A stretch of DNA of 64,000 bases from Amphiduros pacificus (Eukaryota; Annelida; Polychaeta; Phyllodocida; Hesionidae): positions 53,978,556-54,042,555 of the forward strand of contig OX439001.1 of NCBI GenBank assembly GCA_949316495.1. Reading direction: 5' to 3'. The notes below the pieces were generated by a model, which saw only the letters and a program-made list of their open reading frames with translations, searched no databases and had not been told where the DNA came from. The position numbers and the translations under genes are program-made. This document shows positions 23,866 through 34,900 of the stretch, one piece after another. The stretch's first letter is position 1, and every line of letters starts with the position of its first letter.

Positions 23866-24292
23866 TCTACATAGATCTATAAGTTTACTCAGCAAAAACA
23901 CATGAATTATGGTCACAATAACCATGTGACGAAGTGGACCGTGGCACCAAGTGTATGTGCATTTTATTTGGTAGCTATATATTCCCTCCTCTTATCTAAA
24001 TCCTGAAGATAGCTGCCGATATTAATCTTACTCAGCTACTTTCCGCCATAATTAGACCTCATATCTGCCATTTATTTCTGTGAATATTCTCACTTCAGTA
24101 GCGTGGTCCACTTCATATCACAGTTATTTTTACCAGGTACCAACCATATGGCATCCCGTTGAGAGTCTAAGCTTGCACTAGGGGTGCAGCTGGTCAAAAC
24201 CAGCTTCATGAGATCAGGTTTTATACTCTGGCAAGGGAGTTCCTGAAAGATGTTGTGTTTCCATATTCCAATGTAATTAAACCAGAGGGAGG
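23866..24292 (-). mobile_element. LINE 3'-end fragment split by a MITE-like insertion
   Basis: Inside the first intron of the Mab-21 gene. The outer parts (23866-23898 and about 24140-24292) match the tail of the LINE at 14390-14600, for example gcatcccg-tgagagt, ctaggggtgca and caagggagttcctga. In related copies the block ending gcaaaa is followed directly by accaat/atggcatccc; here about 240 bp intervene (see next entry). Confidence 0.65.
23925..24125. mobile_element. MITE-like insertion with terminal inverted repeats
   Basis: The left end gtgacgaagtggacc and right end ggtccacttcatatcac are inverted copies about 15-18 bp long, enclosing about 170 bp without coding capacity. It accounts for most of the extra DNA splitting the LINE tail. 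A target-site duplication could not be fixed with certainty. Confidence 0.55.
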
Positions 24293-24524
24293 GAACAGGG
24301 GCCGTGCGAAACAACCAACCTCCAAATTTACTGACAACCTCACCTTTAATCTTTCTTCATCATTGTCATTCATTTGTGGGCTTTGACAGTTTGAGTGTCA
24401 GTTGACAGCAAGGTGCATCTGGTGAGAGTAGATACCGGACATTGATTTTATGCTAGTTACAACCGTCAAGCGGACATGTGCACCGTGAAGAGAAATCATT
24501 TACAAAGCTACATTGCGTACTCAC

Positions 24525-24620
24525 CTGTGGTTTCTTTGTAGTTTAAATAACCAAACAACAAGAATCAGTGAATGTCTGCTGCTCTGGTTGTAGTCGTAGC
24601 AACTTCCCAGTTCCCCTGAG
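24525..24620 (-). other. untranslated first exon of the Mab-21 gene (3' boundary at 24525; 5' limit unknown)
   Basis: On the minus strand CCACAG|GTGAGTAC at 24525/24524 is a near-consensus 5' splice site. It lies 925 bp upstream of the acceptor at 23600 and no coding frame is needed between them. This makes it a plausible 5' UTR exon/donor. The transcription start is not visible; the upper limit given is nominal. Confidence 0.55.
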
Positions 24621-27600
24621 GTTTGTAGGCCAGGTTAACATCACGTCTCAGCTAGACACAACCAGCCTCGGTCGCGTTCATATGGAGATGGCCTTGAGAT
24701 GGAGATGGCAATTTCCACTAGAGGGCACTGGCCATATATGGAGAAGGGGCTTTGCTTGTTTTTGTTGTCTTGACATACACTAGCATGTTCATTTATATTT
24801 TAGAAGCACAAGGTAGGCTTGCTGGTGTTTTTTTATGTGGTGCATTAATAACTTAAGATCTGAATTCTCCTCAAAGACCTTTATCTTTTACAAAACAGTT
24901 ATATTATAGTTTATTAGTTTTTTAAGATTGACATCATAACACAGGGCCAGTTTATTTAATTCTTGTCATTTCTTGTCATGTTTGTAACCCTCATATTGCT
25001 TCTTTATGCTCAAAACAAATTTTATTATGACTGAACTTTTAGAACAATTATATTTTATATATTAGTGTACATTTCATTTCTTGGTGAACCAAGATTAGCA
25101 GACATTTTAATTCTGCTTCTTTACAAGTAATTTGTCATTTTTGGGGGATTTCTTTTTGTTTAGTAAGAGAATCAAACTATGATTGATCACCATATTTTTT
25201 TTTCATGTATGACAAACAGGTTTCCAAAGTCTTTTTGACACAATTGTATTCATTCAAAATATATATATGAAAGATTTTACTGAAATTTGTAACGCACTGT
25301 TATAAACCAATTATTTTGAGATTTGTCAAAATTTAATTTTCGTTTTGGATTATATCAAATATCAGTAACTCAAACACGATTATTTCACCTTCAATATAAC
25401 TATTATTATTTTTCAATAAGGTAAAATTTCATTAATTTATTTTTCTTTATATTTTACTGAACTAGAATGTATCTTCAAAACAAAAATCTGCCACAAGCTG
25501 CCAAGTTATTGTAAAAAGATAAAATAAACTTTGTTCTAAATGAAAATCAAATAGCATAGCACGAGATTGCATATTATTTAATAGTTGAAAAACTATTGTT
25601 AAAATGAAAAGTACTGTTAACAACTTATGTGAATCTGGGGTCAAATAAATTGATTTCTGAGTTCTGAGTTGATCTGAAGCAAACATATAATCTAAATATG
25701 AAAGGCTATTCCTCCTGTCAAAATATTTTCTTACATATGGGTTAAAAAATTCTCCATACATGTAGTTTTCAATATTTAAAGCTTATAGTCTGAAAACAGT
25801 GAAACAAAGCTCCGAAGCATTGATGTACAGATCATGTTTACTTCTGTTAAGATAAATATAAATGGGTTTTTCATTCCCTGATCAGAGCACATACATGGAC
25901 CCAATATAATAATATATCTACAAGTTAATTATTTTATACATACACTTCTGCAAGCATAGACATCACTTTGCTCAACCTCGGGAGCATTCTATATAAACTG
26001 TGAACACAGTATCTTTTATATCAATAAAGAACAAACACTGTCCTTCTGCTATTAACATGATTAACATATACCGTAGGTTATATGATGGAAGTAACATGAC
26101 AGCTAGTGTCAGTAAAGTGATTGGCAGTATTTGGATGCCAAATGGCTTTGCCGGGTGGAGGTACCACAATGGAAGTAAGATTGGCACTCTGTTTACAGCA
26201 GGCAATACTCATCTAAAATTGTTCATTCACAGTTTAAACAGTGTTTGACAAGTTCAGGATCGTTAATGGTAAATTCTTCATACTTTGGCCAAATACCTTT
26301 TAGTAAAACCAATAAAATACATGGTATCTTCATTAGAAATACAACTAGTAATGAAATATTATCATAATATTTTGATTCTTAATCTTTTTCCACTTACTGC
26401 AGTGGAGATTAAATTAACATACTTATATTTATAAGTATTTATAAGTATTGATTCATACTTTCTTACTTAATATATCTCAACATTATTGCTACATGTACTT
26501 TCCCGAGTGTAAATCAAGACAGGATGATGACCGTTCATCATCGTGACTGCAGTTTGTCTGAAGTAGAATCTTTGTTCAGATAGAGCCTGAGATAAGTCTA
26601 CAATGAACACATATTATATCAGTTTTGGAAATCCAAGCTGATTCTTTGAATATGACATTTTTTCTAATTGTTTGAAAACATTGTTTTCAATTCATGTCTA
26701 ATGTGCAATCTTGGAATTCATTTTATCACAACCCAGTGTGAACAAAATCTTTTGTTTGCTGATTTCTTCCCATGGCATTTAAATTTCTTCCATGCAAACA
26801 AGTATTAAAGCAGCAATTTGATGGATATCTACTTCAGTTTTGACTGTTATATTAAGTGCAATTAAAATAAGCATGATAAACTCATATTCCTGTGGTATTT
26901 TTCAAAACCTTTCTTGTTATTTTATCCAGCTCTTGTTTCTATTGCCCATTTCCTTGCACAACTGCAAAATAAATTGTGTTATTACCATTAGCGGGTTTTT
27001 TATAATTCATCATAAGATATTTCAGTCATGAAGCTGGTGAAGAAGGTGGCAGCACAGTGAACATATGTCAAAACATAGATAATATTGTGCTATTGAACCT
27101 TTCATTGATCATTCATGACATCAGTTCAAACAAGCCAAAATATGATAAGTCATTATTGCAACCCATGGCTTGAAAGATGTGTCTATGATTTTACTACCAA
27201 ATGTGACTAGATCCTGAAAAGAATGGTTTCTAGAATTTTAATAATTGAGATCACTTTATCAATAGAAAAATCTTTCATATACTGTGATAACAAGTAATTG
27301 AACCAGCAATTAAACCAGCAATTCAAATTGAATAAAAGACGATATGTCGACCCACCATGATGGTAAAGTTAAATGGGTGCATAAACTATGGTGTAATGAG
27401 GTAGCGATATGAGATTTTGGTCCTTGTAAATGAATAAATCAATATTATTATTGACTGAATTAATAATAATAACAAGAATAAATAGACATTTATATAGTGC
27501 CCATTACACTCCGGTATACAACATTGACTGCTAAAAGATAACAATGAACCATAGCAATCTGTTCTTGAGAAAAACCACCAAGTACTGCTTAATTCCTCCA

Positions 27601-27685
27601 GTATTAGGGCAAAAATATATGACATACTGTGCAATATTGAAGTAATCCATCAAACAGTTCTCCTTTTATCAACCAGAAATTATAA
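24621..27685. other. intergenic; last exon of the TBC-like gene may lie here
   Basis: Very AT-rich. A plus-strand frame at 26066-26247 includes WMPNGFAGWRYHNGSKIG, which looks non-random but was not recognised and has no splice context. Position about 26597 has a minus-strand acceptor (ATCTCAG followed by GCTCTATCTGA) that would be phase-compatible with the exon ending at 28929 and would add only two codons before a stop; this is speculative. Confidence 0.3.
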
Positions 27686-27687
27686 TG

Positions 27688-28795
27688 ATACAAAATATCT
27701 CCTGTGACCTTGAGAAATAGGTGAAGGTCATCCTTAACAAGGGATTTGGAGGATACATACTAGTACTTATGTCCAATATCAAAGCCAAAATACCAAATAG
27801 TTCCCAACAAATCATCCGGAAACCAGCAAGTACTGCACAGACACAAAACTGCTCATGTGACCTCGAGAACTAGGTCAAGGTCAATCATATGCAATCCTAT
27901 GCAAGGTATATAGGACTGCAAGATCAAAGTAATCCATTAAACGGTTCTCCTCTTATCATCGGGAAACCATAATTATATAAAATATCTCTTGTGACCTAGA
28001 GAGACTGATCAAGGTCATTCACCAGTAATCCCATACAAGGGAGTTGGGGGACACATAATCATGTGTGATATCAAAGCCAAATACCAAATAGTCCTCAATA
28101 TATCATTCAGAAACCAGCAAGTACTGCAGAGACACAAAATTGCTCCTGTGACCTTGAGATCTGGGTTAAGGTCAACCATATGCAATCCCATACAAGGTAT
28201 ATAGGACTTACATAATCCTGTGCAATATCAAAGTAATCCATTAAACGGTTTTCCTTTTATCATCCAGAAACCATGATTATACAAAACATCTCCTGTGACC
28301 TTGAACAATCAGTCAAGGTCATTCATCAGCAATCCCATACAAGGGAGTTGGGGGACACATAATCATGTGTGATATCAAAGCCAAATACCAAATAGTTCTC
28401 AACATATCATCCGGAAACCAGCAAGTACTGCAGAGACACAAAATTGCTCCTGTGACCTTGAGATCTGGGTCAAGGTCAACCATATACAATCCCATACAAG
28501 GTATATAGGACTTACATAATCCTGTGTAATATCGAAGTAATCTATTAAACGGTTCTCCTTTTATCATCCGGAAAACATGATTGTACAAAACATCTCCTGT
28601 GACCTTGAGAAATTGGTCAAGGTCATTCATCAGCAATCCCACACAAGGGAGTTGGGGGACACATAATCATGTGTGATATAAAAGCCAAATACCAAATAGT
28701 TCTCAACATATCATCCTGAAACCAGCAAGTACTGCAGAGACACAAAATTGCTCCTGTGACCTTGAGAACTGGGTCAAGGTCAACCAAGGTCAACC
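27688..28795. repeat. tandem dimeric repeat (about 150 + 150 bp) with inverted TCAAGGTCA sites
   Basis: Two related monomers of about 150 bp alternate, giving about 3.5 dimers of about 300 bp. Each monomer carries a TGACCTTGA...TCAAGGTCA pair facing each other with a short spacer (for example near 27700, 27860, 28000, 28150, 28300, 28455, 28605, 28760). One monomer has gggagttgggggacacataa, the other ggtatataggacttacataa. TCAAGGTCA is the extended half site bound by ERR/SF-1-type nuclear receptors; function here is unproven. Confidence 0.8.
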
Positions 28796-28928
28796 ACACG
28801 CGGACACGCGGAATCGCGGACAGGCGGAATCGCAGACAGAGCCCAATACAAGTTCTCCCCTCCCCATACGGGGTGGGTGGACAAAAAAAATAATTGGAAT
28901 TTCTTAAATATAAGAATTAGATTCTGAC

Positions 28929-31900
28929 CTTGATCAAATCCGTTGGTGAACTTGTCCAGTACATCTGCCATGACCTGCGAGGGTTCTCTGGCAAGGTCAG
29001 ACTGCTGAGGAGTGTGGACAGTGGGAGTCTTACTCTTCCTGGAGTGTGGAGTAGGAATTGGGTCATTCCATGTGCTAGCAGGGGTGGCAGGAGGTGGCAG
29101 TACACCAGCCACATGGCTGATTAGGGAGACACAAAGACATATCAAAATATTTATTGTGTTTCTTTTTAATCTGTTATACTTTAGAAAATAAGGTGTTATA
29201 ATCATCGAAAGAATAAATTCTAAACTTTTCAAACCTTCCACCTGTTTCCATACTCCACACAGAGGGACCTGCTGATTTCTAGAATATAAAATGTAAATTT
29301 TTAAATCATCTTAAAAAATTGTTGCAAATCTATGTTTAGAATTAAATTTTACTGTGGTACTTATATATATATATATATTTAGTTTACCAATTTGGATCGC
29401 TTGAGGTCTTCCATTTCTCTTCTGAGTCTTTCCATTTCATTTTGTAGATCTCTCTCAGCTTCTATATGTCTTTTTCTCTCCTGTAAACATGGGATAGAAC
29501 CTGATCAGCATATATAACCGGGATTAGGCAAACAGTACAAGCAACTATCATTATGTGATAATAATAATAATAATAATAACGATTTATATAGCGCTATATC
29601 AGACCAGGTCTGCTCAAAGCGCTTCATTAAGATAGTGCTTTCTATATAAAAATGTTTTAAGTTTCTTTTTGAAAGTTTCAACAGTTTTGCAGTTTTTCAC
29701 TTCAAGGGGCAGGGCATTCCAATTCTTTGGCGCATATACCATGAAAGCCCTATCGCCATACGATTTCATATTAGTCATAGGTACTACGTATTCATTCTTA
29801 TCATTAGATCGCAGTCCCATGCCTAGCTGTTTGTACTCTAATAACTTAGATAGGTATTTTGGGGCAAAGCCATTTTGCACCTTCCATGTCAGTAAAGATA
29901 TTTTGAAATCAATCCTAGCCTTTACAGGCAACCAGTGGAGTTCCATAAGTTTTTGTGTGATATGATCTCTCTTTTTAAGTTTCCCCACTACCCTGGCTGC
30001 AGCGTTCTGTAATTTTTGTAGTTTGGCTAATTCACACTCAGGTAAACCAGCTAGAAGTGAATTTCCATAGTCAAGGGTAGAGGTAACAAATGCATGAGCA
30101 AGAGTGTTGGCAGTTTTTTCATCCAAACAATTTCTTATTCTTGATAAATTTTTTACATGAAAGAAACCATTTTTACACATTTTTTTGATTTGTGATTTCA
30201 TAGATAGTTCTTGATCTAGAATAACCCCTAGATCCTTAACAGTATTTGATCTAGGAATTTTAGTTTCTCCTACTAGAATTTCATTAGGTACATTTTTTCT
30301 TCTGAATTCACAGCTTTTACCACATAAAAGCATTTCTGTTTTTCCATCATTTATCTTCATCTTATTCTCTATTAGGAATTTTTTAACCTCTATAATACAA
30401 TTTTCCATCTCTTTGAAAGACTTATCTCTAGTTTCTTCAGATTTGGGATCAATGGTGATGTACAATTGCGTGTCATCAGCATAGATATGATGCTTGAGAC
30501 CATAGTTACCAATAATATCTGATAAAGGCTCCATATATGCTGTAAATAGTAAAGGTCCCAAAACCGAGCCTTGCGGGACGCCATATTTAATATTCATATT
30601 ATCAGATCTTTTACCATCAATTATGACACATTGTTTTCTATTTGATAAGTATGATCTAAACCATTTAAGGGCAATCCCTGTAATACCACATCTTTTTTCC
30701 AATCTATTCAGTAATATATCATGATCAATAGTGTCGAAGGCCGCCGATAGATCGAGTAGTACCAGCATTACCGTTTTACCATCATCAATATCCATTAAGA
30801 TGTCGTTCTGAACTTTGAGCAATGCAGTTTCAGTACTATGGTACTCCTTATATGCTGATTGAAATAGACCGTGAATATCATTTCTTACTAGATGTCCTAC
30901 AAATTGTGTAGCTACAGCCCTTTCTATTAATTTTGATAAGTAGGCCAGATTCGAGACTGGTCTATAATTTTTCTTTATCAATTCCAGGCCCAATTTCTTA
31001 ATTAAGGGTCTAATGATGGCCATTTTCAGGTCATCAGGTACGTTTCCCAATGAAATTGACTTATTTATGATAGTCTTTATTAATGGCAATAAATATTATA
31101 TTTTTGACTTCTGAGTCGCTTAACAATGTGAACTTTTCCAACTGTGTATCAAATCTGACTTCCTCATTTAGTTGTTCGTTATTTTTATCATTTTTGTCCA
31201 TAGATTCTCTAAGATTTGCAATTTTTTCTAGAAAAAAATTATTTAAATTCTGAGGCTAACTCCTTTTTGTCATTATGTCTAGGGAAAGGAGTGTCCTCTT
31301 TTGTGTGCAATAATTTGTTTAATATTTTAAATAATTTTTTTGGATCCGATTTATTTGAATTTATTATTTCCGAAAAATAATTGTTTCTTGAGTCTTTAAT
31401 GATATTATTATATTTGTTCCTCTGTATTTTAAATTGTATTTTATCTGAGGAAAGACCAGTTTTATTATGTTTTCTTTCAAGTTTTCTTTTATTCCTTTTT
31501 TCTCTCTGTATATCATCAGATAACCATGGAGCCGGTTTCCTATTATTTATGGTTTTCTCCACATTAGGAGCATGTTTATCTAGTACAATTGTCAGTTTGT
31601 TATATTTATCCAGTAAGTCATTGAGATCTGCATCTTGATAAGATTGATTGTCATTAAACATTTCCTCAATATCTCTTTTAAAATCATTTATATTCATTTT
31701 TTTGTAATTTCTATATGATACCCTTTTTTTGTTATTTGTTTTAGTCTGAAGATTCAAAGTAAGTTTTATTATATTGTGATCATCCACTATATGTTCCTTT
31801 ATTATATTACTATGTATGCCTGTTATTAATAAATCAAGCGTATTGCCCATAATATGTGTTGGTTCTGTCACATGATTATGTAAGTTATATAAATCCAGGA

Positions 31901-34900
31901 CTTCATTGAATTTTATTACATTAGGCCTTTCTGGCCTATTCATATGAAAGTTATAGTCACCTACTAGCACAACTTCATGAGTATATGTACTATAATAGGA
32001 CAGTAGTTCACTGAATTCTTCAAAGAATTCTGTGTAAGTATATTTGTTCTTATCAGAAGGCTCCGGTCTGTATATTGTAATAAAGGTGCATATTTTATTT
32101 TTGGTTTTAATATTTATTTCCATCATTTCCATTGTTGATAATTTATGTGTGTGATTAATTTTCTTTATGTTAATTTCAGGTTTGTAGATAATCGCCAGGC
32201 CTCCGCCAGACCTTAGGGCACGTGGTACGTGTTCAATATCGTAGTTGTTACCTTTAATTTCACCTCTTATGATTTGTTCATTCATTTCATTAATCCAAGT
32301 TTCAGTTATAAAGAATAAGTCAACATTATTTTCATTAATATATAAATTTATCAGTTCCGTCTTATTTCCAAGACTTTGAACATTGGCTGTTGCAATAATT
32401 AGATCTTTGTTCATTATAATGTGTGTATTTTTTTTAAGGTTATGTTTTACATGTCTATTCATTTTGTTATTAGTTAAGTTTCTATTAAAGTTAATTTTAT
32501 TTGTATTCTCCTGAGCATTAAGGCAACTTTCAACCGGGAAACCGGCCATTGACTCTATGACGTCATTATGGAGGGAACCTCTTTCACCCCCAGCAGATTG
32601 CCCCCCATGACGGCCAATCAGATTAACGGAGGGCGGAGCTAACGTCCGATCGCTTCGAGACTTAGTGCAGTGATTAATAATATAAGGACTATGTTCCTTT
32701 TGCCCGAAATTATGGGTTGCAATTTTGTTACTGTCAGAAAGATATTCAAATCGATTTGAGAGCGATATTTCGTTTAATGGCGTAGTAAAACCTGTTCTAC
32801 TCTTACGGACCATCCTGTGGTGGGTGTGGTTATTTAGACCACGTGACCCAGATAAGGCATTTGATTGGTTCAAGTTTTTTCTTATGTTTCGTATGTTAGA
32901 GCTACCATTAAGATGCTTATCATTAAGAGTGTCCAGTTGGGGAAGCCCTTCACCCCTGGCCATGTATTTAATATGATCATTGATTCTCACCATTTTATTT
33001 AAAGATGATGTGCTTCCATTAAATTCTTTACACTTGCGTTTTCGGATATTATTGTATAGATTGACTTCTTTTTGATTGTTTGGAATCTTCAATACCTCAG
33101 CATATGTGGGCTTTAAAAATTCTACATGTTTATTTACTGTTTCATATTCTTGGCTATCTTTATTACTTAAAAGATAAAAAACTTTGTTTTGACATTGATT
33201 TTTGCAATGGCTACAAGGACATAAGGTATTATTATTACTGAAAAGATAAAAAACTTTGTTTTGACATTGATTTATGCATTGACTACGGGGACATAAGGTA
33301 TTTATCTTTTCATGTGAAAAAAATGACATTATTAAAATCTTTTTCACGTTTGTTAAAATTTATTTTCATGCAATTTTCTTTAAAATCGTCCTGCATCATA
33401 AAAACATCTCCATTCATAGAGTTTTTCTCATTTATAAAAACATTTTCATTCATGCTGTAATCTAAGATGCAATCATTTTTTAAAAGTTTCACATTATCGT
33501 TAGGTATTATATTTTTTAATGGCACAGAGATATTTTTAGAACTGCCAATCATGGTCCAGTAATTCGCACTACCATATTCATACCTATAAGCATTATCATT
33601 ATCTGCATGATTTAAATTTTGGTAACACAAGATTCTTTCATTATACATATTTCTCTTCTGAAACCTTATGTCCCCCCGACCCCGTCATTTGTTAAATTTT
33701 TGCCTCTTCAATGAATGCAGAAATTTGCATCTATCCCCAAACCTGCACTCCCCATTCTTCTCATAGTTTTGACAGGGAATTGCTTTACTATCTAATTGTT
33801 GCATATTTTTGTACTTTATATTAGAATTTCTTCCAAAAATTAATTTTTCATGAAGCGATTCAATAAGTTCATTTGATGCCATCAAAAGTCTGTAAGAAGT
33901 ATACAATGGAAAGAATTCTGTACTTTCTATAAAGTTCTATATTTAACCTTGTAATCTGTTTTCAAACAGGAGATTTCTGTCTGAGTCCAGTATTAGTGTA
34001 GTAAGACAGATAGTACCTCCCGCACGAGAAATACTAATTTAGAGCTCCGTCTTATACAAATAATATTAGCCTTAGAATAAATTCAAGATATGTTCTCTAC
34101 AATTGTGTGTCTTCAAAAAAATAAGATAGATAGTATTCCCCGCACGAGAAATACCAATTTAGAGTTCTATCTTATATATGTATCAAGAACAAAATTATCA
34201 GTGTAGTAAGACAGATAGCACCTCCCGCACGAGAAATACTAATTTAGAGCTCCGTCTTATACAAATAATATTAGCCTTAGAATTGTGTGTCTTCAAAAAA
34301 ATAAGATAGATAGTATTCCCCACACGAGAAATACCAATTTAGAGTTCTATCTTATATATTTATCAAGAACAAAATTATCACTGTAGTAAGACAGATAGTA
34401 CCTCCCGCACGAGAAATACTAATTTAGAGCTCCGTCTTATATAAATAATATTAGCCTTAGAAATTGTGTGTCTTCGAAAAAATAAGATAGACAGTATTCC
34501 CCGCACGAGAAATACCAATTTAGAGTTCTATCTTATATATGTATCAAGAACAAAATTATCAGTGTAGTAAGACAGATAGTACCTCCCGCACGAGAAATAC
34601 TAATTTAGAGCTCCGTCTTATACAAATAATATTAGCCTTAGAATAAATTCAAGATATGTTCTCAACAATTGTGTGTCTTCAAAAATTAAGATAGATAGTA
34701 TTCCCCGACGAGAAATACCAATTTAGAGTTCTATCTTATATATATTAGCTTCTATAATTTTGTGATTAAGTTGCCACCAACTATAGGGGTTCTTAGTGCC
34801 ACTGTTAATTTGCTCAAGGTAGGCTTACTTGGGCCAGAACTGTTTGAGGTAGAGCTATTGTCTGGCAGGCCAAGCTTTGTGCACTGACACCCCGGATTAA

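Larger units (their letters stand above)
29556..34748 (-). mobile_element. CR1/L2-like LINE inserted in the TBC-like gene
   Basis: The element lies in the intron between exons 35862-35772 and 29480-29388, in the gene's own orientation. In order it has a tandem 5' leader (34748-33960), a small CCCH-finger frame (33906-33685), a linker frame, an AP-type endonuclease (about 32410-31700) and a reverse transcriptase (31089-29614). It ends in a short 3' UTR with tagcgctata and a (TTA)n tail at 29580-29556. The coding part is broken at least once near 31090-31245: a frame change follows LASEFK, and part of the segment leading into the RT is missing. The copy is therefore not autonomous but is well preserved. 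A related truncated copy is at 16970-17612. Confidence 0.88.

Noticed and set aside
28780-28928. Read-through of the last identified TBC-like exon into a 50-residue tail
   Set aside because: A donor (CAAG|GTCAGA) is present and the extra residues run into the tandem repeat DNA; kept open rather than annotated.
33960-34748. Hammerhead or twister ribozymes in the LINE leader
   Set aside because: The hammerhead core (CTGATGA and GAAA with paired context) is absent and the strand order of conserved bases does not fit twister as I remember it; only the two-helix fold is claimed.
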